From Burkholderiales bacterium Ga0077544 (GTDB lineage: Bacteria; Pseudomonadota; Gammaproteobacteria; Burkholderiales; Burkholderiaceae_D), in NCBI GenBank assembly GCA_001464355.1, contig LNEU01000023.1, positions 124,001-188,000 on the forward strand: 64,000 nt of DNA, given 5' to 3'. Positions within the stretch are counted from its first letter, which is position 1. Each line of letters begins with the position of its first letter. Shown piece by piece: positions 55,189 to 62,389 of this stretch. A program made the translations under genes and the position numbers. The notes under the pieces are model-generated. The model searched no databases, was not told where the DNA came from, and was given only the letters and a program-made list of their open reading frames with translations.

Positions 55189-55905
55189 TTACAAACCGTC
55201 AAAGTTACGTATGTCGATATCTGACAATTGTCGTTCACTGCACAGCACGATAGAGATTTCTGCATGCGGAAGACTTATGCAATATGCGGGCGTACTACTT
55301 CTGGAAGTTGACGCAAGCTTGTACTGTGCCTCTTTGGTACTCCACAAGGTATAAAACGCGGTGACGCGTTCGGAGCCTTCTTTTTCCTTCAGCGAAGCAC
55401 ATTCGTTTTCATTGAATGTCTGCTCTGCCAGCGAGGGCAGATCCCGACCGGCATCCATCAACTCAATATCCAGACCCAATTCGGATTGCTCACTCACTGC
55501 GCATGCTATCCACGTTCCGCTATGCGATAGACTAAACCCCGGCTTGACATCGCCTCTATTCAAAAGTGGAGCATGACCCGGTCGCTCTGAAAGGGATATG
55601 GTAGAAGGTGCAATCTTCAGCAAAAAGCCAAGTGCAAAGCGCAACAGGATACGTCCGAGCAAAAATTGACGCTGCCGTTCAGTCCGCAAGAAGCGCTGAT
55701 ACCGGTGCAGTTCGTCCGGATTAAGCCAGGAAAGATAAGGAAGTAATTGATCGTCGCTCACGGTACGGCCGTCTAACAGCCATACCGTCGCGACTGGACT
55801 GACATCTGAACTCACGTTCTGATTTGCATCCGCGTTTGTATTATTTGTCGGCGATTTTGACGAAATCGCCCTTGAATGCGGCACCCGACATGATGGCACC
55901 CACAT
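55189..55905 (-). CDS. 4'-phosphopantetheinyl transferase, Sfp type
   Basis: Transfers phosphopantetheine from CoA to acyl carrier proteins. Counting from the ATG at 55903-55905 there are 238 residues, with FSLSHSG (124-130), GLDIELMD (Asp146, Glu148 bind Mg) and FYTLWSTKEA (Trp188, Lys191, Glu192). The first 30 residues overlap the upstream gene by 65 bases and are unlike the family, so a GTG at 55813-55815 is a reasonable alternative start. As the last gene of the aryl-polyene-type cluster, it would activate the cluster's carrier proteins, which are outside the window. Confidence 0.9.
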   Translation of the reverse strand: MWVPSCRVPHSRAISSKSPTNNTNADANQNVSSDVSPVATVWLLDGRTVSDDQLLPYLSWLNPDELHRYQRFLRTERQRQFLLGRILLRFALGFLLKIAPSTISLSERPGHAPLLNRGDVKPGFSLSHSGTWIACAVSEQSELGLDIELMDAGRDLPSLAEQTFNENECASLKEKEGSERVTAFYTLWSTKEAQYKLASTSRSSTPAYCISLPHAEISIVLCSERQLSDIDIRNFDGL

Positions 55906-56293
55906 GACATTCGAACTCTATCTCGCTCGAATTGACTTCGTGTTTGTAGTTGCTGACGATATTGATCACGGCGTTAGCGCCCAACTCCTTGGCACGCTTT
56001 TCAAAAGAAATCATGCCCGACAAGAATGCCGTATTACAGGAAACCGCATCCGATTTTCCGAACGCATTGGATTTCTGGCTGGTAGTATCGCTACCCAGTT
56101 TTTGCAGGATCTTGCCAGACGGTTTTTGATTGCCAAAGAAAAATTTCACCGAACCATCGATATTGTTCCTGGTGCCGGTTTGTGCAAATGCGGCGTCGAT
56201 AGGCATCATCATTTTTTCATCCCCAGCCTGCGCCGACATCGCGACACTCAATAATGCGGTGGCAAAAGACAAGGCGTACAGTATTTTTTTCAT
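55841..56293 (-). CDS. Small exported protein of unknown function in the aryl-polyene-type cluster
   Basis: A 150-residue protein from the ATG at 56291-56293 (AAGGA ahead), with a signal peptide ending about SAQA-GDE. The middle holds a Lys/Ser-rich part (GKSDAVSCNTAFLSGMISFE), and the C-terminal region has KRAKELGANAVINIVSNYK with two Cys. The AKELGANAVINI pattern resembles YbjQ-like and related small periplasmic domains that are often misnamed in databases. The role is not known; its place between the PPTase and a lipoprotein suggests an envelope function linked to the pigment. Confidence 0.75.
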   Translation of the reverse strand: MKKILYALSFATALLSVAMSAQAGDEKMMMPIDAAFAQTGTRNNIDGSVKFFFGNQKPSGKILQKLGSDTTSQKSNAFGKSDAVSCNTAFLSGMISFEKRAKELGANAVINIVSNYKHEVNSSEIEFECHVGAIMSGAAFKGDFVKIADK

Positions 56294-56311
56294 CACTTTT
56301 CCTTAGCTGAG

Positions 56312-56938
56312 TTAATTTTTAATTTCCAGACCGGTTGGGCCGCCCACTGCACTTTCATAATTCTTTGATGTGTATATCGCAATCATCGAAGCCATACGTT
56401 CGAGCATGTCCTGATCTGTAGCGCCCCAGGAAAAAGCACCGCTGAACACATTGGTACGCTGATAGAAAACCGGATCGGCAATGATTTTTCCTGATTCAGC
56501 ATCCTTGTAGCGAACATTCAATATAATCACTGAATCGCCACCAAACAGGCCAACTGACATACGACTGCCTTTGCCCATCATCTTGGCATTCGAACAGATG
56601 GGCTCAATGATCAGCGTACGTTTTTTTGACGAAACATTTACAGCAGCGTTTGGTGCTGCTTTCCAGTTCGCTATTAATTGACGAAGTTTCACATGCATTC
56701 TGTTTTCTACGCCATTTAAAGCTACATCTGCGCCGTGCTGTTTATCGCAAGCTGGCCCTCTATCTATAGGCTTTAGCTCGAAATCCGAAAAATTCGAGAA
56801 CGCCTCAACAGGAGGTGGATTCTGATCGCTCGTCGGTAATTTTGCCCGCGTAACGCAACCGGCGCTCAACATCACGCAAGCCAGCATGGCAATCATGGCT
56901 GTCTTGCTTTTTACGTTGATGATTTCTTTTTGAATCAT
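56312..56938 (-). CDS. Hypothetical lipoprotein in the aryl-polyene-type cluster
   Basis: A 208-residue protein with a lipobox LSAGC (Cys28) after a hydrophobic signal (MIAMLACVM). The mature part has about 40 polar, Pro-rich residues, then a domain with LIIEPICSNAKMMGKGSRM, VIILNVRYKDAESGKIIADP and a C-terminal helix (QDMLERMASMIAIYTSKNYE), reminiscent of DUF4410-type lipoproteins with a beta-rich core. A purine-rich GGGG site precedes the ATG. It lies 31 bases after the ketosynthase gene and is probably co-transcribed. Confidence 0.75.
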   Translation of the reverse strand: MIQKEIINVKSKTAMIAMLACVMLSAGCVTRAKLPTSDQNPPPVEAFSNFSDFELKPIDRGPACDKQHGADVALNGVENRMHVKLRQLIANWKAAPNAAVNVSSKKRTLIIEPICSNAKMMGKGSRMSVGLFGGDSVIILNVRYKDAESGKIIADPVFYQRTNVFSGAFSWGATDQDMLERMASMIAIYTSKNYESAVGGPTGLEIKN

Positions 56939-56969
56939 TCAATTTCCCCTTGGCGAACATGTAGTGCAA

Positions 56970-58199
56970 TTAACGATAGCGTTTGAAAATCAATGATGTG
57001 TTGATACCGCCGAAGGCAAAGTTATTCGACATCACATAGTCACATTCTATTTTTCTTCCCTCACCCACGATGTAATCGAGTTCCGCGCATTGCGGATCAA
57101 TCTTTTCCAAATTGATGGTCGGCGCAAACCAGCCTTCGCGCATCATTTCTATACTGGCCCATGCTTCCAATGCACCGCATGCACCCAGTGTGTGCCCCAT
57201 ATAACTTTTCAGTGAGCTGATAGGCATGTTTTTGCCGAATACCTGCGCGGTAGCTTGCGATTCGGCAATGTCGCCGTGCTGGGTACCGGTACCGTGTGCA
57301 TTCACGTAGCCAATATCAGATGGCTGCAAACCGGCGTCGGCCAGCGCGAGTTCCATCGCGACTTTCATCGTTTCTGCATTGGGTTGCGTGACGTGGCAAC
57401 CATCGCTATTGGTGCCGAAGCCGACCAGCTCTGCGTGTATCTTTGCGCCGCGTGCCACTGCATGTTCCATCTCTTCCAGGATCAAGCATCCTGCACCTTC
57501 ACCGATTACCAGGCCATCTCTATCCGCATCAAAAGGACGCGGAGTGGTATCCGCAGCATCGTTCTTGACGCTGGTTGCAAACAAGGTATCGAACACCGCT
57601 GCTTCTGTCGCACACAGTTCTTCTGCGCCGCCGGCAATCATCGCTTGCTGCTGACCATAGCGTATCGCTTCATATGCGTAGCCTATGCCCTGGCTGCCAG
57701 ATGTACATGCGCTGGATGTAGTAATGACGCGGCCGGTCAAACCAAAGAAAACGCCGATATTTACCGGTGCGGTATGCGCCATCATCTTGATGTAAGTGGT
57801 GGCGTTGATGCCTTTGGTGGTGCGCTCTTCCATCATGCGACCGAAGTCACCGATCGCGCTTGGCGTGCCGGCCGATGAGCCGAAAGAGATACCCATCTGT
57901 CCGCTCTTGAGCAAAGGATCATCAAGCAAACCTGCATCAATCAGGGCCAGCTCACTCGCACGCGTTGCCATCAAGGCGATGCGCCCCATACTACGCATGC
58001 TCTTGCGATTGAATTTATCTGATAGTTCGAAAGCTGCAGCCGGTGCGCCCAACTGGGTATTCAAGCCTTCGTAATCTGACCACTCAGCCATGCGCGTGAC
58101 ACCGTTGCGATATTCGCCAAGACGTGCGCGTATGCTGCTCCAGTCATTTCCGATCGGGCTGATGCCGGCCATGCCGGTAACGACGACGCGGCGATTCAT
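56970..58199 (-). CDS. apeR: Beta-ketoacyl-ACP synthase, FabF-like (ApeR-type)
   Basis: Condensing enzyme for polyene chain extension, 409 residues, with the complete triad Cys165 (SSACTSG), His302 (AHGTGTQ) and His336 (SYMGHTLGA) and Lys331. It is therefore catalytic and not a chain length factor. The N-terminal half carries the FabF-type NRKSMRSMGRIALMA segment. Its ATG overlaps the ketoreductase stop codon (ATGA). In the E. coli aryl polyene cluster, a ketosynthase called ApeR follows the ketoreductase ApeQ; the matching order supports this name, which is otherwise an inference. Confidence 0.92.
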   Translation of the reverse strand: MNRRVVVTGMAGISPIGNDWSSIRARLGEYRNGVTRMAEWSDYEGLNTQLGAPAAAFELSDKFNRKSMRSMGRIALMATRASELALIDAGLLDDPLLKSGQMGISFGSSAGTPSAIGDFGRMMEERTTKGINATTYIKMMAHTAPVNIGVFFGLTGRVITTSSACTSGSQGIGYAYEAIRYGQQQAMIAGGAEELCATEAAVFDTLFATSVKNDAADTTPRPFDADRDGLVIGEGAGCLILEEMEHAVARGAKIHAELVGFGTNSDGCHVTQPNAETMKVAMELALADAGLQPSDIGYVNAHGTGTQHGDIAESQATAQVFGKNMPISSLKSYMGHTLGACGALEAWASIEMMREGWFAPTINLEKIDPQCAELDYIVGEGRKIECDYVMSNNFAFGGINTSLIFKRYR

Positions 58200-58921
58200 G
58201 CCAAACCGCCATTGACTGAAATCACTTGGCGCGTCACGTAAGCGGCATCATCACCCATCAAAAAACTCACAACTGCGGCGACTTCTTCCGGCTTGCCGAC
58301 GCGTTTTGCTGGAATCATTTTCAATGCTTCTTCCATAGGCACATCGCTGATCATGTCGGTTTCTATCAAACCCGGTGCTACGCAATTAACCGTGATTTCA
58401 CGGCTGGCCAGTTCAACCGCCAATGCTTTGGTCGCACCGATAATCCCTGCTTTTGCAGCACTGTAATTTACCTGTCCGCGGTTGCCTATCAAGCCGGAGA
58501 CCGATGCAAGCGTCACGATGCGACCCGGCTTGCGTCTGCGTACCAGAGGCATGGTGAGAGGATTGAGCACATTGAAAAATCCATCAAGATTGGTTTGCAG
58601 AACGATGTCCCAATCTTCACCCGACATCGCCGGAAACGCATTGTCCCGCGCGACACCTGCATTGCACACTACGCCGTAATAACAACCATGCTCTTCCACA
58701 TCAGCCAGCAAAATGGTGGATGCCTGATCACGGTCGCCTATATCGAACTGCAATACGCGCGCGCTTCTGCCCAAACCAACGATAGTCTGCGCCACTGCAT
58801 CCGCTTCTGCACGCTGGCTGCGGCAATGCAAAACAACGTCATAGCCATCACGCGCCAGACGTAATGCAATCGCCTTGCCTATGCCGCGTGACGATCCGGT
58901 GACCAATATACTTTTATTCAT
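58196..58921 (-). CDS. apeQ: 3-oxoacyl-ACP reductase, FabG-like (ApeQ-type)
   Basis: Reduces the beta-keto group of the growing chain with NADPH. It has 241 residues of a classical SDR: TGSSRGIG (8-15), CNAGVARD (87-93), Ser140/Ser142 in TLASVSG, and the Tyr153/Lys157 pair in VNYSAAKAG, followed by PGLIETDM and SVNGGLA at the C terminus. The Arg in RSQRAEADA after the first strand fits NADPH. It overlaps the ketosynthase gene by four bases and lies 15 bases after the dehydratase gene. Confidence 0.93.
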   Translation of the reverse strand: MNKSILVTGSSRGIGKAIALRLARDGYDVVLHCRSQRAEADAVAQTIVGLGRSARVLQFDIGDRDQASTILLADVEEHGCYYGVVCNAGVARDNAFPAMSGEDWDIVLQTNLDGFFNVLNPLTMPLVRRRKPGRIVTLASVSGLIGNRGQVNYSAAKAGIIGATKALAVELASREITVNCVAPGLIETDMISDVPMEEALKMIPAKRVGKPEEVAAVVSFLMGDDAAYVTRQVISVNGGLA

Positions 58922-58936
58922 CCTGCACCTTCATTC

Positions 58937-59395
58937 CTAAACTTTTTGTAAAAACTCGCCGACATTATCCGGCTGAAAAACTGTAATCGTCGCTGTTGCC
59001 AACGCCGCTGCAGATGGATCGCCTGCTTGATTGATATGACAACTAAATGCGCCCAATCCATTTTCGCCTTGCAAGGCACGCTGCACATGGACGTGCAAGG
59101 TGCTGCCTATCGCAAAACTTGGAGCGCTGCATTCATAACGTCGCGAGCCGAGCAGAAATCCGACCTTGACCGATTCGCCTCGCGACTGCGCTTCGTAACC
59201 GGCGAAGGCTGCAACTGCCTGCGCCATGTATTCAACGCCTATCCACGCCCCCACACCGCTGGCATCGCAAAACAGGGTATCGGGAGTTATCACGACTTCT
59301 GCACACAAACTTTCATCGCCGACCGCAACCAGCTTATCCAGCAAGACCATCGTTCCTGAATGCGGTACCAGTGTGCGAATATCCGGCAAGCTCAT
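58937..59395 (-). CDS. apeP: 3-hydroxyacyl-ACP dehydratase, hotdog fold (ApeP-type)
   Basis: Removes water from the beta-hydroxyacyl intermediate to leave a double bond. It has 152 residues from the ATG at 59393-59395, which has GGGAGGAG ahead and overlaps the upstream stop as ATGA; a longer frame is not protein-like. The hotdog start IRTLVPHSGTMVLLDKLVAV supplies the His of the active site, and GVEYMAQAVAAFAGYEAQ the central helix with Glu. In E. coli ApeP is a partner subunit of the dehydratase ApeI. The partner is not in the window. Confidence 0.9.
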   Translation of the reverse strand: MSLPDIRTLVPHSGTMVLLDKLVAVGDESLCAEVVITPDTLFCDASGVGAWIGVEYMAQAVAAFAGYEAQSRGESVKVGFLLGSRRYECSAPSFAIGSTLHVHVQRALQGENGLGAFSCHINQAGDPSAAALATATITVFQPDNVGEFLQKV

Positions 59396-60576
59396 GCGCT
59401 CCTCCCAAAAACCAGAGTCGCATTCGAACCTCCAAATGCAAAGGAATTGCTGAGCGCCCAACGCACCGGTCGGCCTAAACGTGTACCTGATGCAACCACG
59501 TTCAATGTTGGCAGAGAAGTGTCCTGTACACCATCCCATAAATGCGGAGGCAAGCTGCCTGCAGCATTTTCATCCTGCATCACGAGCCAACAGATCGCTG
59601 CTTCAATCGCTGCGGCGGCACCTAATGCATGACCGGTAAAAGGCTTGGTTGAACTGACAGCAACATGGGCACCAAACAAGTCATGAATCACGCGCGACTC
59701 CATCGCGTCATTCTGTACGGTCGCAGTGCCATGCATATTGATGTAGTCGATTTCCGAGGCAGAGATGCCGGCACGCTGCAGCGCTTGTGCAATCGACAGC
59801 CGTGCACCGCTGCCGGCCGGATCCGGCGCCGACATGTGATGGCCATCGGATGACTCGCCCCAGCCACGCAAGGCTACCGCAGCCGGCTCGCGCGTCATCA
59901 GGAATAGCGCAGCGCCCTCTCCAATATTGATGCCATTGCGGTTCACACTCAAAGGATTACATTGTGCAGCGCTAACCGATTCAAGAGCGGAAAAACCGGC
60001 TACCGTAAACGCGCACATGGTATCCACCCCGCCAGTCAGCACGGCATCACACAGCCCCATGTTTAATAGACGCGCGGCACTGGCCATCGCCTTTGCACTG
60101 GAAGAACATGCGCTTGAATGCACATAAGCCGGGCCACTGATACCAAGCTCGATTGCCAGCATACTGGCGGGCGACCCCATCTCTTGCTGCGCATAGTGGA
60201 ATGCTGCCGGCAGGCTCCCATCGATTGCATACTGGCGCAACGCAGTCTCGGTATTGGCAACACCTGAAGTGCTGGTACCAATCACGACAGCGATACGATC
60301 TGCACCGAAACGCGCAATCGCTGCATCGACAGCAGGACGAATCTGGGACAAGGCGGCAAGCGCCATTTGGTTGTTACGACTGCGTTGCTGTACCGGCCAA
60401 GCCGCCATTGAAGGCAATTCTGCGGTGACGCAACCGAGCGGCAGCATGCGCTCAGCGCTCCATGCATCGGTCATCGCCACGCCGCTTTCAGCACGCTCGA
60501 ACAAGCGCGCCTTGATCGCATCGTGTGTGTCGCCGAGGGCGCACACTATTCCACATTCATTCAAATACGGCATCAT
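59392..60576 (-). CDS. apeO: Beta-ketoacyl-ACP synthase (ApeO-type)
   Basis: The second condensing enzyme, 394 residues, with Cys157 (HSSACSSSA), His282 (NMHGTATVQ) and His316 (FTGHALGA) intact. It is diverged from the first ketosynthase: the N terminus is shorter (YLNECGIVCALGDTHDAI) and the usual GxVSP pattern is altered. In E. coli ApeO works as a heterodimer with the chain length factor ApeC; this position, before the dehydratase and after the DUF3261 gene, matches ApeO. No chain length factor is encoded in the window. Confidence 0.9.
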   Translation of the reverse strand: MMPYLNECGIVCALGDTHDAIKARLFERAESGVAMTDAWSAERMLPLGCVTAELPSMAAWPVQQRSRNNQMALAALSQIRPAVDAAIARFGADRIAVVIGTSTSGVANTETALRQYAIDGSLPAAFHYAQQEMGSPASMLAIELGISGPAYVHSSACSSSAKAMASAARLLNMGLCDAVLTGGVDTMCAFTVAGFSALESVSAAQCNPLSVNRNGINIGEGAALFLMTREPAAVALRGWGESSDGHHMSAPDPAGSGARLSIAQALQRAGISASEIDYINMHGTATVQNDAMESRVIHDLFGAHVAVSSTKPFTGHALGAAAAIEAAICWLVMQDENAAGSLPPHLWDGVQDTSLPTLNVVASGTRLGRPVRWALSNSFAFGGSNATLVFGRSA

Positions 60577-60593
60577 TCAGTTCCGGATGTTCA

Positions 60594-61154
60594 TCAAGGG
60601 CCGAAAGGCACTGATTGAATCGTCAATCGATATTGGTAACGCAGGTTTTGCAGTACCACAGTGCCACTCCAGCGCGGCATCGTACTGTAATCAATCACCG
60701 TCATCACCGTCCCATCCATGTACAAGGTACGGCGCAAGCCCTCGTCTTCTATGGTCCAGCCGGATGGCAACTCTTTGGCAATCGCATCTTTAGGCCAGAG
60801 TGTCAGTTGCAAATCTTCCAGTACATCCTCGGCGCGCACTTGCGCCGGCAACATTACGTGACGCCACGAAGTCAATTCCTTGCCATCGTAGCTCAGGCTC
60901 AACACGCGCTGACCAAACGCCAGACCGACCAGTTGCAGCCGTTCGGGATCGACTTCGAGTGCCGCATCCAGATCGTCAATCCGACCTTCACGCTCGACCT
61001 TCAAATGCTGCTGGCGCGCGATGGACGCACCCAAGGTTGCAGGTGCAAGCTTTAAACCAAGACGCGCCTGTGACGGCTCCGGCTTGGTCGCACATGCAGC
61101 CAGTAATAACAGAGCCGAAACCAGCGCCCCTCGGCGCATCAGGCTGGCGTACAT
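60594..61154 (-). CDS. DUF3261 lipoprotein of the aryl-polyene-type cluster
   Basis: A 186-residue protein. The ATG at 61152-61154 has GGAGAG five bases ahead and overlaps the upstream gene by 16 bases; a second ATG at 61137-61139 would also be in frame. A lipoprotein signal follows (ALLLLAAC). The mature domain is beta-rich (RLQLVGLAFGQRVLSLSYDG, VLQNLRYQYRLTIQSV), a fold related to outer membrane lipoprotein carriers of the LolA/LolB type. Such proteins accompany most aryl polyene clusters and may move the product to the outer membrane. Confidence 0.88.
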   Translation of the reverse strand: MYASLMRRGALVSALLLLAACATKPEPSQARLGLKLAPATLGASIARQQHLKVEREGRIDDLDAALEVDPERLQLVGLAFGQRVLSLSYDGKELTSWRHVMLPAQVRAEDVLEDLQLTLWPKDAIAKELPSGWTIEDEGLRRTLYMDGTVMTVIDYSTMPRWSGTVVLQNLRYQYRLTIQSVPFGP

Positions 61155-62389
61155 ATACTCTCCAAAGCAGCCAGACGGCGCACTGTCTCTTTCACAAACG
61201 GATTGCCCTGATCCCATGCGTAACCAGCCAGAATCGCGGCAATCATGCGACGAATGTCTGGTTGCTGATTCGGGTGAAAAATAATCTGCTGAAATCCGCC
61301 GGCATACCAGGCTTCTACAAACGCACGGAAAGTATCGACCCCGGCGCGCAATGGTTGACCGTACTCTTTTTGCCAATCCACCTCTATGCCGTCGAACTGG
61401 CGCTGCAATACTGCTGCTGCCAGACTCGCGGACTTCACTGCAATCGTGACGCCAGATGAAAACACCGGGTCAAGAAACTCGCCCGCGTTGCCGAGCAAGG
61501 CATAACCCTTTCCCCACAAGGATGCGACGTTGGCCGAGTAGCCGACGATATGACGCGCCGGCGTATCCCACTTCGCGTTTGCCAATACTTTTTGCAGAGA
61601 TGGCACTTCTGCAACGATGGCCTGCAAGCGCTCGGTGTCACTGCCTTTATAGTTGTCGAGGAAACTAGTCTCGGCCACTACACCGAGCGAACAGCGGCCA
61701 CCGGCAAACGGAATCGTCCAGAACCACACATCGCAATGTCGCGGATGTATCGTTACCAGAATCTTGCTGCGATCAAAGCATTGCGGGTTCTGACCTTGTG
61801 CGATGCCGTCTTCTATGTGCGTAAAAATGGCACCGCGCACAGGGAAATTCGATGGCGTTTCCAGTTTCAGCAATCGCGGCAGTATCCGGCCAAAGCCGCT
61901 GGCATCGAGAATAAAACCGGCTTCGATCTGATAGATGCGGCCATCCGGGTCTTTCACCGTGACCAAGGGCTTGTCGCGTTCAAGATCGACAGCAGTTACT
62001 TCATGCCGATAGCGTATCTCCGCACCAAAACGTTCTGCTTCCTTCGCCAGCAAGTGATCGAAATCGGCGCGCTGTACCTGATACGTCGTGCCCCAGCCCT
62101 CCGAATGCTTGTCGCGGAAATCAAAATCGGTGTATTCCTCACCACGCGCAAAAGCCGCGCCGTTCTTGAATTGAAAGCCACCCTCCACCACCGCGCGCAA
62201 CATACCTGCTTGTTCCAGATACTGCATGCTTTGCGGCAGCAAACTTTCACCGATAGAGAAACGCGGAAACTGTTCCCGTTCTATCACTAGCACCTGGCGT
62301 CCTTGTTGACGCAAAAGTGCGGCAGCAACAGAACCGGATGGACCTGCGCCAATAATCAGTATTTCTGTTGATTCAAGTGATTGCGTCAT
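61139..62389 (-). CDS. FAD-dependent oxidoreductase, halogenase-like, of the aryl-polyene-type cluster
   Basis: The protein has 416 residues with the N-terminal GAGPSGSVAAALLRQQG motif, an IEREQFPRFSIGESLLP segment typical of the flavin halogenase/geranylgeranyl-reductase branch, LDASGFGRILPRLL near residue 175, and LGNAGEFLDPVFSSGVTIA near residue 300. The halogenase WxWxIP motif is present only as the VWFWTIP segment, so whether it halogenates, desaturates or hydroxylates the aryl head is uncertain. It overlaps both neighbours by a few bases, indicating tight coupling. Confidence 0.9.
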   Translation of the reverse strand: MTQSLESTEILIIGAGPSGSVAAALLRQQGRQVLVIEREQFPRFSIGESLLPQSMQYLEQAGMLRAVVEGGFQFKNGAAFARGEEYTDFDFRDKHSEGWGTTYQVQRADFDHLLAKEAERFGAEIRYRHEVTAVDLERDKPLVTVKDPDGRIYQIEAGFILDASGFGRILPRLLKLETPSNFPVRGAIFTHIEDGIAQGQNPQCFDRSKILVTIHPRHCDVWFWTIPFAGGRCSLGVVAETSFLDNYKGSDTERLQAIVAEVPSLQKVLANAKWDTPARHIVGYSANVASLWGKGYALLGNAGEFLDPVFSSGVTIAVKSASLAAAVLQRQFDGIEVDWQKEYGQPLRAGVDTFRAFVEAWYAGGFQQIIFHPNQQPDIRRMIAAILAGYAWDQGNPFVKETVRRLAALESICTPA

